From contig NZ_QPIE01000006.1 in assembly GCF_003336205.1 (NCBI RefSeq), positions 175,830-239,829 on the forward strand: a DNA stretch of 64,000 nt, written 5' to 3'. Position numbers and translations under genes: made by a program. Numbering within the stretch: the first letter of the stretch is position 1; each line of letters begins with the position of its first letter. Source of the DNA: Chryseobacterium lacus (lineage in GTDB: Bacteria > Bacteroidota > Bacteroidia > Flavobacteriales > Weeksellaceae). This document shows positions 44,417 to 52,728 of this stretch, piece by piece. The notes under the pieces are model-generated. The model was not told where the DNA came from. It was given only the letters and a program-made list of their open reading frames with translations, and ran no database searches.

Positions 44417-44851
44417 GTGCAACTGCCAAAACTGAATTTCCGGGAACAATTTAATTTTCATTTCAGAAAAGACAAAGATAAGTTATTTATCTATGACCTC
44501 ACCCGGAAATCATACCTTCTACTGACGCCTGAAGAGTGGGTACGGCAGCACTGGATTCATTATTTTATGACCACTGAAGGCTATTCCGCCTCGGCATTAA
44601 TCTCGGAAAAAAAGCTGATTCTGAACGGCCTTACCAAAAGAATTGACCTTTTAATTACTCAAAAAACCGTACCGCATATTTTAATAGAATGCAAGGCACC
44701 TCATATTGCGCTGAATGAAAAAACGTTTGAGCAGGTGGCCCGTTACAATTCTGTAATAGGAGCGAAGGAAATCATCCTGAGCAACGGCATTCAGCATATC
44801 CGTGCGCTACACACGGTTTCTGGCTACGAATTTCAGAAGACTGAATATTAA
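44417..44851 (+). CDS. stand-alone HsdR N-terminal-type nuclease domain protein
   Basis: A 144-residue protein made of a single PD-(D/E)xK nuclease-like domain of the kind found at the N-terminus of type I restriction R subunits. Probable catalytic residues are D77 (KRIDLLI) and E91/K93 (ILIECKAP). No HsdM/HsdS genes are nearby, so it is not part of a normal type I system. Start is GTG (44417); an ATG-started version is not available in frame upstream. The stand-alone gene beside holA is common in Flavobacteriia. Role unknown, DNA processing expected. Confidence 0.85.
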   Translation: MQLPKLNFREQFNFHFRKDKDKLFIYDLTRKSYLLLTPEEWVRQHWIHYFMTTEGYSASALISEKKLILNGLTKRIDLLITQKTVPHILIECKAPHIALNEKTFEQVARYNSVIGAKEIILSNGIQHIRALHTVSGYEFQKTEY

Positions 44852-44935
44852 TTAAAGTTTTAAAAATAGATCCGGAATTTTTAACATTTGCAGCTTCGCT
44901 CTTTCGCTGGTCCACAATTAAAATCCTTTCTATAA

Positions 44936-45508
44936 TTACTCCAAATGTTTCGTTATCGCTTCATCAGTCGGTTTTGTTGTGCTTACAAAACTGTCGATCA
45001 ACGTTCCGTTTTCATCTAATAAGAACTTGGTAAAATTCCAGAGAATAGACGTATTCTTGACACCATTCAGTTCTTTTTCTGTAAGAAATTTAAAAATATC
45101 AGCTGTATCATCTCCTTTCACGGAAACTTTGGCTGCCATCGGAAACGTTACGCCATAGTTTTTCTGGCAGAACGCTGCGATTTCTTCATTGCTTCCCGGT
45201 TCCTGTCCTCCAAAATTATTTGCCGGAAAACCTACAATGACCAATTGGTCTTGATACTGCTGGTGTAATTTTTCGAGATCTTCGTACTGTGAAGTGAAAC
45301 CACATTCGGAAGCCGTATTGACGATGAGAATTTTCTTGCCTTTGAAATCCGCGAAATTTATTTTGCCGCCGTCCAGGCTTTCTACTGTGTAATCATAAAT
45401 TGTTGTTCCCATAAGTTGTTTTGTTTTGGCTTTAGACTGGTCGCTTTTCTGTCCACAACTTTGTAAAAAAGCAAAAGCAGAAAGGAAAAATATCAGTACT
45501 TTTTTCAT
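44936..45508 (-). CDS. glutathione peroxidase-family lipoprotein
   Basis: Peroxide-reducing thioredoxin-fold protein, 190 residues, with a lipoprotein signal (AFLQSC; Cys about 18). Catalytic motifs: VNTASECGFTSQY (peroxidatic Cys), VGFPANNFGGQEPGSNEEI (Gln), and SILWNFTKFLLDENG (Trp/Asn). The resolving cysteine is in AFCQKNYGV. In bacteria these enzymes generally use thioredoxin and not glutathione. Membrane anchoring puts it in the periplasm. It follows the LolA-like gene by one base, suggesting a shared transcript. Confidence 0.92.
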   Translation of the reverse strand: MKKVLIFFLSAFAFLQSCGQKSDQSKAKTKQLMGTTIYDYTVESLDGGKINFADFKGKKILIVNTASECGFTSQYEDLEKLHQQYQDQLVIVGFPANNFGGQEPGSNEEIAAFCQKNYGVTFPMAAKVSVKGDDTADIFKFLTEKELNGVKNTSILWNFTKFLLDENGTLIDSFVSTTKPTDEAITKHLE

Positions 45509-45509
45509 T

Positions 45510-46175
45510 TTATTTAAATTTAAATGTATTTTCAGGAAGCGCTCTGTTGGTTTCTATTTTGTTCACCATTATCACAAATTCACTGTCTTTTGCGGGATTT
45601 GAACTTTCTATCCGAAACGGAAAAAGAAGATTTCCCACTTTTTTATAATCTGTATACAGCAACGTCTCGTCTTTTTTCTCCTCCTTGATCAACATATACG
45701 TCTGGGTATCAAAATAATAAATATTCTTATTCACATTCTTCACCAGTTCTACTTTATGACACTGTGAATTGCCGACTTTTTCTTTTCCCAGATAACTGGC
45801 GACAAAACCTTTATTTTCAAAATCAATAAAATCGTTATCGAAACTTTCAGCAATATAGTCGGAATATTCCTGAAGCGTGTTGCTGGCGTAGTGCATTCCA
45901 TATCCTCTTTTTCCGTCATATCCGGCAATCGGTGTTTCTTTTTTATTAACCACCATCACGGTTTTGGTAAGGTTAGGCCTTGCCTGATAAATTTTGATCG
46001 GATATTCATCATTAATTCCGAGGATCACTTTCCCGTGGATGGTGACGGTATTCAGGAGTTTCCAGTTGGTAATCCCTCCGGAAAGTTCAATGTTTTTTTC
46101 AATAATTTCTTTGCCGGTTTGCGCTTGGAAACCCAATGAGATGAAGAGGATGAATATGCTGAGTATTTTTTTCAT
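45510..46175 (-). CDS. secreted LolA-like/outer-membrane sorting-type protein
   Basis: A 221-residue exported protein (signal ends LGFQAQ). The pattern TGKEIIEKNIELSGGITNWKLL, then paired strands (VTIHGKVILG, YPIKIYQARPNLTKTVM), a GYDGKRGYGM loop and a CHKVELVKNVNKNIYYFD strand, matches the LolA/DUF4292-like half-barrel seen in many Bacteroidota proteins. Exact family not certain. One base separates it from the glutathione peroxidase gene. Predicted to bind lipid or lipoprotein by fold only. Confidence 0.78.
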   Translation of the reverse strand: MKKILSIFILFISLGFQAQTGKEIIEKNIELSGGITNWKLLNTVTIHGKVILGINDEYPIKIYQARPNLTKTVMVVNKKETPIAGYDGKRGYGMHYASNTLQEYSDYIAESFDNDFIDFENKGFVASYLGKEKVGNSQCHKVELVKNVNKNIYYFDTQTYMLIKEEKKDETLLYTDYKKVGNLLFPFRIESSNPAKDSEFVIMVNKIETNRALPENTFKFK

Positions 46176-46227
46176 AAATGGTTTTTAAACTTTGGTAAAT
46201 TTAATTTTTCTTGAAGTAATGGGCAGT

Positions 46228-46965
46228 TTATTTTTGATTCAGAATCGCCCGGGCTTTCTCCAGATCTTCCGGCACATCAATACCCACACCTACAAAATCG
46301 GTTTCTATCATTTTGATTTTCATGCCATTCTCCAGATATCGGATACATTCTATTTTTTCCAGCTTCTCCAAAGGACTCATCGGCAACCGGGAAAATTTCA
46401 AAAGTGCTTCCTTTCTGAAAGCATAAACGCCGATATGACGGAAATATTCTGCATCTATGGATTTTTCCCGATGATACGGAATCACGGAACGGCTGAAATA
46501 AAGAGCAAAACCATTGAGATCGGTGATTACTTTTACATGATTCGGATTTTCAATATCTTCCTGATTCTGCAATTTTATTTTTAAAGAAGCCAAAGATATT
46601 TTTTTGTTGAGATCTTGCTGAAAAACCTCCATCAATTGTTTCAATGGTTCGGTTTTAAGAAAAGGTTCATCACCTTGAACATTTACTACAATGTCGCAGT
46701 TTATATTTTCCACCGCTTCGGCGATTCTGTCGCTGCCGGTTTCATGTTGGCCTGTCATCACTGCTTTTCCACCGTTGCTTTGGATTTCGTTAAAAATAAT
46801 TTCAGAATCTGTAGCTACAAAAACATCACTGAAAAGCCCCGTTTTTACTACATTTTCGTAGGTTGTGGAAATCACGGTTTTCTCCCCTAACTTTTGCATC
46901 AGTTTTCCCGGAAATCTGGAAGCTTCGTAACGGGCCGGAATGACGGCAATAATTTTCATCATCAA
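46228..46965 (-). CDS. kdsB: 3-deoxy-manno-octulosonate cytidylyltransferase
   Basis: Activates Kdo as CMP-Kdo for lipopolysaccharide core synthesis. 245 residues: nucleotide motif [45 protein letters not shown] and the catalytic [28 protein letters not shown]. Three ATG codons in a row (MMMK) make the start uncertain by two residues; the third is the usual choice. It is next to an aminotransferase on the same strand. Good evidence for LPS with Kdo in this organism. Confidence 0.96.
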   Translation of the reverse strand: MMMKIIAVIPARYEASRFPGKLMQKLGEKTVISTTYENVVKTGLFSDVFVATDSEIIFNEIQSNGGKAVMTGQHETGSDRIAEAVENINCDIVVNVQGDEPFLKTEPLKQLMEVFQQDLNKKISLASLKIKLQNQEDIENPNHVKVITDLNGFALYFSRSVIPYHREKSIDAEYFRHIGVYAFRKEALLKFSRLPMSPLEKLEKIECIRYLENGMKIKMIETDFVGVGIDVPEDLEKARAILNQK

Positions 46966-46973
46966 TGAAGATT

Positions 46974-48227
46974 TTATACGAGTTGGGAAAGTGCTTTTTC
47001 TAATCTTGGGAAAAGATCCTGTATTTCACTCTTGCTGAGACCACCCGCAGAAGCCCTGAACCAGGCCATATTTTCTGAGTTTCCAAAAGCGGAAAAGGGA
47101 ACCAGAGCCACTCCGGCTTCCTGAATCAGATAAAAAACCAGATCTGAGGAATTGCTGATTTGCTGTCCGTCGGGTTTCACAGCTCCGATATAATTCAAAG
47201 CGATCGTGAGATATAAAGCACCCATTGGTTGTATACTTTCGGTTTTATAGCCCTTGGATTTCATTTCCTGAATTCCGAGGTGAAGGGTCTGCAAGCTTTC
47301 TTTTATTTTCTGTTTAAAATCGTTCACGAAAAGATCCACTTCCTGACTTTTATTTAAAAACTGAGCGACCGATTCCTGCTCCGGCTTGGGAGCCCAGGCA
47401 CCGACGTGTCCCAGAAGTGATTTCATGTGATGTATAATTTCCGGCGGCCCAAAACTCCATCCAACGCGAACCCCTGTTGCGGCGAAGCATTTTGAAATTC
47501 CATCGATAAAAACCGTATATTCTCTCAGCTCCGGAAACAGAGAAACCGGATTGAAATGTTCCTGATCAAAAGTCAGCATTGCATAAATCTGATCGTATAA
47601 AATGTACAGCGGTTTTTCCTCCGGAGAACGTCTTCTGTTTTCTTCCAACACGAGTTCACAGATTTCAGAAAGTTGCTGTTGTGAAAACATAGTTCCGGTC
47701 GGATTCAGCGGCGAGCATAATGCCAACAAAACGGCACCTTCCAAATGAGGCTTCAGTTCGGCAGCTGTGGGCAGGAAATTATGATCTACAGAAGTTTCCA
47801 CTTCTATTTTTTCACCGGAAGTAAGATAGGTATAATGATTATTGTTCCAGGAAGGCACGGGATAAACTACTTTGTCGCCCTCATCCACAATCGTACGGTA
47901 AGCCGCATAAATTAAAGGCCTTGAGCCTCCTGAAACCAAAATTTCGTTTTCAGAATAATCGAGATTCCAACGGTTTTTCAAATCTTCCGAGACGGCTTTC
48001 CGCAAGCTTAGGAGTCCGTTGGCAGGAGGATAATTGGTAAGATTGTTTTGATACGATTCCTGAATGCCTTTTTTCAAAAGCTCAGGAATGGGATATAATT
48101 CTGAATTGAGGTCACCGATGGTAAGGTTGGCAATTTCTGCACCTTTTGCTTTCAACTCGTTGACTTCATTTCCTATTTTTATGATTTCTGAACCAATCAA
48201 ATTGGCGGCAAGGCGGGATACTTTCAC
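46974..48227 (-). CDS. PLP-dependent class I/II aminotransferase
   Basis: Aminotransferase of 417 residues. Substrate-binding [26 protein letters not shown], and the PLP lysine in [18 protein letters not shown] are as in the aspartate aminotransferase superfamily. The mostly cytoplasmic length and no special tail do not fix the substrate; aspartate or an aromatic/branched amino acid are possible. Eight bases separate its stop from the kdsB start, so they are likely co-transcribed, though the pairing does not suggest a pathway. Confidence 0.9.
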   Translation of the reverse strand: MKVSRLAANLIGSEIIKIGNEVNELKAKGAEIANLTIGDLNSELYPIPELLKKGIQESYQNNLTNYPPANGLLSLRKAVSEDLKNRWNLDYSENEILVSGGSRPLIYAAYRTIVDEGDKVVYPVPSWNNNHYTYLTSGEKIEVETSVDHNFLPTAAELKPHLEGAVLLALCSPLNPTGTMFSQQQLSEICELVLEENRRRSPEEKPLYILYDQIYAMLTFDQEHFNPVSLFPELREYTVFIDGISKCFAATGVRVGWSFGPPEIIHHMKSLLGHVGAWAPKPEQESVAQFLNKSQEVDLFVNDFKQKIKESLQTLHLGIQEMKSKGYKTESIQPMGALYLTIALNYIGAVKPDGQQISNSSDLVFYLIQEAGVALVPFSAFGNSENMAWFRASAGGLSKSEIQDLFPRLEKALSQLV

Positions 48228-48309
48228 GTGAAATAATTATAGGGATCTATGCAAATGTAATCATTTTAATGAAGATGTCAACTGAGGTTTATTAGCAAAA
48301 ATAAACAAA

Positions 48310-48338
48310 AAGCTGCGTTCCGGATAGGATTGCAGCTT
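48310..48338 (-). terminator. terminator of nucleoside transporter gene
   Basis: AAGCTGC/GCAGCTT stem with a 15-base loop and AT-rich flanks, 27 bp beyond the stop of the MFS gene. Confidence 0.5.
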
Positions 48339-48364
48339 ATATTATTTGATGAAATTCCGATAAT

Positions 48365-49624
48365 TTAGTGTCTCACTTCTGCTACTTCTTCAGGATGATG
48401 TTTATGTTTAAACATGATTGCAAATAATACAGTAACGACGAGAGCATACAACGCAAACACCAGCCAGATCTCATGCCACATTTTATCTCCGGCAGCATCC
48501 TCAAAATATTTTGAAATAATCCAGCCGCTCCCTAAACTTCCGATCACGGCACCGAATCCGTTGGTCATCATCATAAATAATCCCTGAGCTGAAGATCTGA
48601 TTTTATAGTCCGTGGTGGTTTCTACAAACAGCGATCCTGAAATATTGAAAAAATCGAAAGCCATTCCATATACGATACACGAAAGAATAATGAGAACAAG
48701 CCCCAATCCTTCGGGAGTGCCATAAGCGAAAAAGGTAAAACGCATCACCCAAGCTGCCATCGAAATAAGCATCACTTTTTTAATACCAAAACGTTTCAAA
48801 AAGAAGGGTATGGCCAGAATGAACAGGGTTTCGGAAATCTGAGAGATAGACATAATAATTGTAGAATACCGGACGACGAAACTGTCTTCATACTGCGGAT
48901 TTTTTTCAAAATCTGAAAGAAAAGTGTCACCATACATATTGGTAAGTTGCAATGCCGCTCCCAGAAACATTGAAAAAAGAAAAAACACGGCCATTTTATA
49001 TTCCTTGAATAACGCAAACGCATTGAGCCCAAGTTTTTCGGAAATTGTAGCGTTCTTTGGAATCGTATTCTGCGGTGGGCATTTCGGCAAAGTAAACGCA
49101 TACAATCCCAGCAATACAGCAAAAATAGCAGCAATATAAAACTGATTTTCAGAAGCTTTATTTCCTGTCAGGTTGGTAACCCACATCGCTGCAATAAATC
49201 CCAAAGTCCCCCAAACACGAATGGGAGGAAAGTCTTTTACTACATCATAATTATTATTTTTCAGAATATAATATGCAATGGAATTGGAAAGCGATATTGT
49301 AGGCATATAGAAAACCATGGCCAGCAACATCACCCAGAAGAACTGTCCGGGATCCGTAACTTGGGGAAGATAAAACAGCACAACACCATACAGAATATGG
49401 AGAATACCGTAAAGTTTTTCAGCATTCACCCATCGATCGGCAATAATACCCGTCAAGGCCGGCATGACGATGGAAGCTATACCTAATGTGGAGAATACTG
49501 CTCCAAATTCGGCTCCACTCCACTGTTTATTCCCAAACCAATAAACTCCTATGGTAATGAGCCACGCTCCCCACACAAAGAACTGAAGGAAGCTTAGGAC
49601 GGTAAGTCGTAATTTTAAATTCAT
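48365..49624 (-). CDS. MFS nucleoside:proton symporter (NupG-like)
   Basis: A 419-residue major facilitator with about 12 membrane segments. The start LKLRLTVLSFLQFFVWGAWLITIGVYW, the GIIADRW loop and VVKDFPPIRVWGTLGFIAAMW are hallmarks of the nucleoside permease (NupG/XapB) branch. It would bring nucleosides in with protons, which fits the presence of udk in the same window but at a distance. A 32-bp gap to the nuclease-family gene upstream suggests a shared transcript. Confidence 0.9.
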   Translation of the reverse strand: MNLKLRLTVLSFLQFFVWGAWLITIGVYWFGNKQWSGAEFGAVFSTLGIASIVMPALTGIIADRWVNAEKLYGILHILYGVVLFYLPQVTDPGQFFWVMLLAMVFYMPTISLSNSIAYYILKNNNYDVVKDFPPIRVWGTLGFIAAMWVTNLTGNKASENQFYIAAIFAVLLGLYAFTLPKCPPQNTIPKNATISEKLGLNAFALFKEYKMAVFFLFSMFLGAALQLTNMYGDTFLSDFEKNPQYEDSFVVRYSTIIMSISQISETLFILAIPFFLKRFGIKKVMLISMAAWVMRFTFFAYGTPEGLGLVLIILSCIVYGMAFDFFNISGSLFVETTTDYKIRSSAQGLFMMMTNGFGAVIGSLGSGWIISKYFEDAAGDKMWHEIWLVFALYALVVTVLFAIMFKHKHHPEEVAEVRH

Positions 49625-49656
49625 GGTGTTTTGCTATTCAGGTTATAAGGTACTTT

Positions 49657-50253
49657 TCAGTCTATTTTTTTGTTTCTTTTTTTGATTTCCTGCTGAATTT
49701 CCATTGCGGTATCAAAATCTTCTTCTTTCACGGCATCTTCCAGAAGTTTTTGAAGATCTTCCAGTGACATCGCTTGTAAGCTGTCTTCTGAAATTTCCTG
49801 TTCCAGATTTTCGTCTTCTATCGTTTTTTCTTCAATTTCGAGAAAAATACCTGCTTCATTCAGCACATCTGAAGTCGTATAAATAGGAGCATCAAAACGC
49901 ACCGCCATTGCTACAGCATCAGATGTGCGGGCATCCATCACCATCGTTTCGCCGGTTTCCTGATGCAGAAAATTGATATTAGAAAAGAAAACGCCGTCTA
50001 TAATTTGGTAAATAATCACTGAAACTATAGAGTAATGAGTGGCCGTAATAAACTGAGTAAAAAGATCATGGGTAAGCGGCCGCGGCGGATGAATGTCTTT
50101 CTCCAGTCCTAATGAAATAGATTGTGCTTCGAAATTACCAATAACAACGGGGAGTTTCACATTCGTCTCTTCATGTTCCAGCAGCAGGGCATAAGCTCCT
50201 GACTGCGTCTGACTATAGGAAATTCCGCGTATAACGAGTTCTTTATAATCCAT
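49657..50253 (-). CDS. bifunctional nuclease family (DUF151) protein with UVR motif
   Basis: A 198-residue protein: residues 1-130 are the BFN/DUF151 domain (GISYSQTQSGAYALLLEHEET, LPVVIGNFEAQSI, VMDARTSDAVAMAVRFDAPIY); the C-terminus is a UvrB/C-type helical hairpin (LEDLQKLLEDAVKEEDFDTAMEIQ). Relatives in plants have RNase/DNase activity and stress roles; bacterial function is not settled. The combination with a UVR motif is the usual form in Bacteroidota. It lies 107 bp downstream of etfA. Confidence 0.93.
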   Translation of the reverse strand: MDYKELVIRGISYSQTQSGAYALLLEHEETNVKLPVVIGNFEAQSISLGLEKDIHPPRPLTHDLFTQFITATHYSIVSVIIYQIIDGVFFSNINFLHQETGETMVMDARTSDAVAMAVRFDAPIYTTSDVLNEAGIFLEIEEKTIEDENLEQEISEDSLQAMSLEDLQKLLEDAVKEEDFDTAMEIQQEIKKRNKKID

Positions 50254-50319
50254 AATGGCAAATATATAGTAAATTTAATATTTGTAAATCGAAATTGAAA
50301 ATAATTTCTGAGGAAAACA

Positions 50320-50342
50320 AAAAGCCCGAAAATCGGGCTTTT
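50320..50342 (-). terminator. etf operon terminator
   Basis: AAAAGCCCGA/TCGGGCTTTT perfect 10-bp stem, 3-base loop, between etfA and the downstream BFN gene. Confidence 0.8.
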
Positions 50343-50361
50343 GAATCGGAATAACTAAAAA

Positions 50362-51309
50362 TTATCCCTTCAGTGCTTTTATTTTTTTTGTCAGTTCCGG
50401 AACAATTTGAAATGCATCTCCCACCACTCCGTAATCAGCAGATTTAAAGAAGGGTGCTTCTGCATCATTATTGATGACTACAATTGTTTTGGAGGAATTC
50501 ACTCCGGCCAAATGCTGAATAGCTCCGGAAATCCCGATAGCAATGTACAGATTCGGAGCGATGGCTTTTCCGGTTTGCCCCACGTGTTCACTGTGTGGAC
50601 GCCATCCAATGTCTGAAACCGGTTTGGAACACGCTGTCGCAGCGCCTAAAACCTCTGCCAGTTCTTCTACCATTCCCCAGTTTTCAGGGCCTTTCATTCC
50701 GCGTCCTGCTGAGACTACGATTTCTGCTTCTTTCAAATCCAGTTTTCCTGAAGACTGTTCATGAGACAACACTTTGGTATCTTCATTCGCTATCGAAAGA
50801 TTTTTAATTTCTTCAGTTCCAGAAACCGGATTTTCCTTTGCTCCAAAAGCGTTTTGCGAAACCGTGACAATCACTTTTTCTCCATTAGCTTTTGCATGCA
50901 TGAAACCTTTTCCTGAAAAAGCCCTTCTTTTCACCTGAAAAGGCGACGTGCTTTCCGGTGCTTCCACGGCATTGGTAATTAAAGCATAATCTTTCATTAC
51001 GGCCAACATTGGTGCTACCGAAGAAGCATCTGTAGTATGAGGAAATATGATAATGTTCCCTTCTGCCACTTCTCCCATTGCAGTTGCTACAGCTTTCGCA
51101 CTGAAGTTTTTAAGACCTTCATCTTTTACATGAATTACCTGCGATGCGCCATATTTATACAGAAGCTCTGAAGAATCTGTAGGGTTGAAAGAAACCGCAG
51201 TTACCGTTTCCCCTTTTTGGTCGGCGATAGCTTTGGCATAAGAAACCGCTTCAAAAGCTGCTTTTTTATAAATTCCGTTAATATTTTCTGCGTATACGAA
51301 TACTGCCAT
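50362..51309 (-). CDS. etfA: electron transfer flavoprotein alpha subunit
   Basis: Alpha subunit of ETF, 315 residues, carrying FAD. C-terminal FAD motif VVSAGRGMKGPENW, then ACSKPVSDIGWRPHSEHVGQTGK and IAIGISGAIQHLAGVNSS are the family's hallmark. N-terminal domain contributes to the heterodimer. 30-bp gap to etfB, and a shared terminator. The pair passes electrons from acyl-CoA or other dehydrogenases to the quinone pool through ETF-QO, which is not in the window. Confidence 0.97.
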   Translation of the reverse strand: MAVFVYAENINGIYKKAAFEAVSYAKAIADQKGETVTAVSFNPTDSSELLYKYGASQVIHVKDEGLKNFSAKAVATAMGEVAEGNIIIFPHTTDASSVAPMLAVMKDYALITNAVEAPESTSPFQVKRRAFSGKGFMHAKANGEKVIVTVSQNAFGAKENPVSGTEEIKNLSIANEDTKVLSHEQSSGKLDLKEAEIVVSAGRGMKGPENWGMVEELAEVLGAATACSKPVSDIGWRPHSEHVGQTGKAIAPNLYIAIGISGAIQHLAGVNSSKTIVVINNDAEAPFFKSADYGVVGDAFQIVPELTKKIKALKG

Positions 51310-51339
51310 TTTTGTAAATTTAAAATTGAAAATGAAAAA

Positions 51340-52083
51340 TTAGATCACTTTTGCCTCTTCGTGAAGCAATCTTACCAACTCGTCCAGTTGATCCGGCGCT
51401 ACCATTTTCACAGCAGCTCTTGTCGGAACACTTTCAAATGTTACAGGTTCTACTTTTACTTCTATAGAAGCAGCTTCCATGACATTGAGTGGTTTGGTTC
51501 TGGCCGTCATAATTCCTCTCATGTTGGGGATAATTAGTTCTTTTTCGTCCACCAATCCTTTCTGTCCGGCAATTACCGCAGGAAGTTTGACAGAAATGGT
51601 TTCCTTTCCGCCTTCAATTTCCCGAACTGCTTTCGCTTCGGAACCATCAATTTCCAATCCTACAGTGGCATTCACGAAAGGCCAGTCTAACAACTGAGCT
51701 ACCATTCCCGGAACTGCGCCGCCATTATAATCAATGCTTTCTTTTCCGCAAAGGATTAAATCATATCCTCCGGAGCGCGCTGCTTCCGCGATTTCTTTTG
51801 CTGCGGAATAACTGTCTTTGGGTTCGGTGTTAATTCTAACCGCATCATTGGCTCCAATGGCAAGCGCTTTTCTGATAACGGGTTCTGTTTCAGGACCGCC
51901 AACATTCAGCACGGTAACCGTAGCACCCGTAGCCTGTAATTTTATCGCTTTGGTTAAAGCAAATTCATCCAATGGATTAATGACCCACTGAATACCGTTT
52001 TTATCGAAAGCAGATTGATCTGCTGTAAAATTGATCTTGGAAGTAGTATCCGGAACACTACTGATACAAACTAATATTTTCAT
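51340..52083 (-). CDS. etfB: electron transfer flavoprotein beta subunit
   Basis: Beta subunit of ETF, 247 residues, AMP-binding. Characteristic CISSVPDTTSKI start, WVINPLDEFALTKAIKL, GKESIDYNGGAVPGMVAQLLDWP and the signature VREIEGGKETISVKLPAVI. First gene of the etfBA operon; promoter with an adjacent 12-bp palindrome upstream. No missing residues noted. Confidence 0.97.
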   Translation of the reverse strand: MKILVCISSVPDTTSKINFTADQSAFDKNGIQWVINPLDEFALTKAIKLQATGATVTVLNVGGPETEPVIRKALAIGANDAVRINTEPKDSYSAAKEIAEAARSGGYDLILCGKESIDYNGGAVPGMVAQLLDWPFVNATVGLEIDGSEAKAVREIEGGKETISVKLPAVIAGQKGLVDEKELIIPNMRGIMTARTKPLNVMEAASIEVKVEPVTFESVPTRAAVKMVAPDQLDELVRLLHEEAKVI

Positions 52084-52118
52084 GTGTTAACGTATGTTTA
52101 GATTTTTGTAAAGGTAAA

Positions 52119-52139
52119 CAAATATACTATGCATGCATA
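52119..52139 (-). promoter_or_regulatory. etfBA -7 box with adjoining palindrome
   Basis: Minus-strand TATATTTG (52119-52126) is an exact -7 box. Directly next to it at 52128-52139 is the perfect 12-bp palindrome TATGCATGCATA, in the spacer region where a dimeric regulator could block or recruit polymerase. Operator function is inference. Confidence 0.45.
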
Positions 52140-52279
52140 ATACTCTGTTGCAAACTGTTATTTTAGGCATTAAAATTACTACTTTTTTAAAAGGTGAACA
52201 AAAGTTTATGCCTTCACTGTTTCAAAAAACCACGGTAAGCCGCGGTATTGTACCATTTTTTCCAGTTCTGATTTTTTCC

Positions 52280-52287
52280 TACATTTG
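52280..52287 (+). promoter_or_regulatory. -7 box of MerR gene
   Basis: TACATTTG followed by C, exact consensus, 15 bp before the ATG at 52303. It overlaps the alternative TTG start at 52285, which argues for the ATG. Confidence 0.5.
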
Positions 52288-52302
52288 CTGAAAATCATCA
52301 GT

Positions 52303-52644
52303 ATGAAGATTAATCTGCCGGATAAATTATATTATTCTATTGGTGAAGTGGCCAAAGCTTTCGACGTAAATACTTCTCTGATCCGCTATTGGGAGCAGGA
52401 ATTTCCTATTTTGCGGCCGAAGAAGAATAAAAAAGGAAACCGGTATTTCACTCCTGAAGACATCAAAAATCTCAAAATTATTTACCATTTGGTGAAAGAA
52501 AAAGGCTATACTTTAGATGGAGCCCGAATTTCGCTCACCACCAACAGCAGGATATCGGAAACTGTTTCTATGATTGACCGGCTGGAATTCCTGAAGGCCG
52601 AACTGCAAAAACTGAAAGATTCTTTAGCCGAACCGCCAATATAA
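52303..52644 (+). CDS. MerR-family transcriptional regulator
   Basis: A 113-residue DNA-binding protein. Winged HTH at residues ~9-75 (YYSIGEVAKAFDVNTSLIRYWEQEFPILRPKKNKKGNRYFTPEDI) followed by a short coiled-coil. There is no effector domain and no cysteine pair, so it is not a metal sensor of the MerR/CueR type; it resembles the short Bacteroidota form. It diverges from etfBA and might act there, but autoregulation is equally possible. Start chosen at ATG 52303 because the -7 box overlaps the upstream TTG. Confidence 0.9.
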   Translation: MKINLPDKLYYSIGEVAKAFDVNTSLIRYWEQEFPILRPKKNKKGNRYFTPEDIKNLKIIYHLVKEKGYTLDGARISLTTNSRISETVSMIDRLEFLKAELQKLKDSLAEPPI

Positions 52645-52728
52645 TAAAATATTTCCGAATAAAAAAAGGGATTTTTCCTGATGTTATTTTCTTGAGAACC
52701 AATTAGTTTTGTTTGAAAATAATGCATA

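Noticed and set aside
52229..52246. Hairpin ACCACGG-TAAG-CCGCGGT between etfB and the MerR gene as a terminator
   Set aside because: Has a T-run only on the minus strand, but lies upstream of the etfBA promoter with no minus-strand gene feeding into it. May be chance or an antisense stop; too weak to call.
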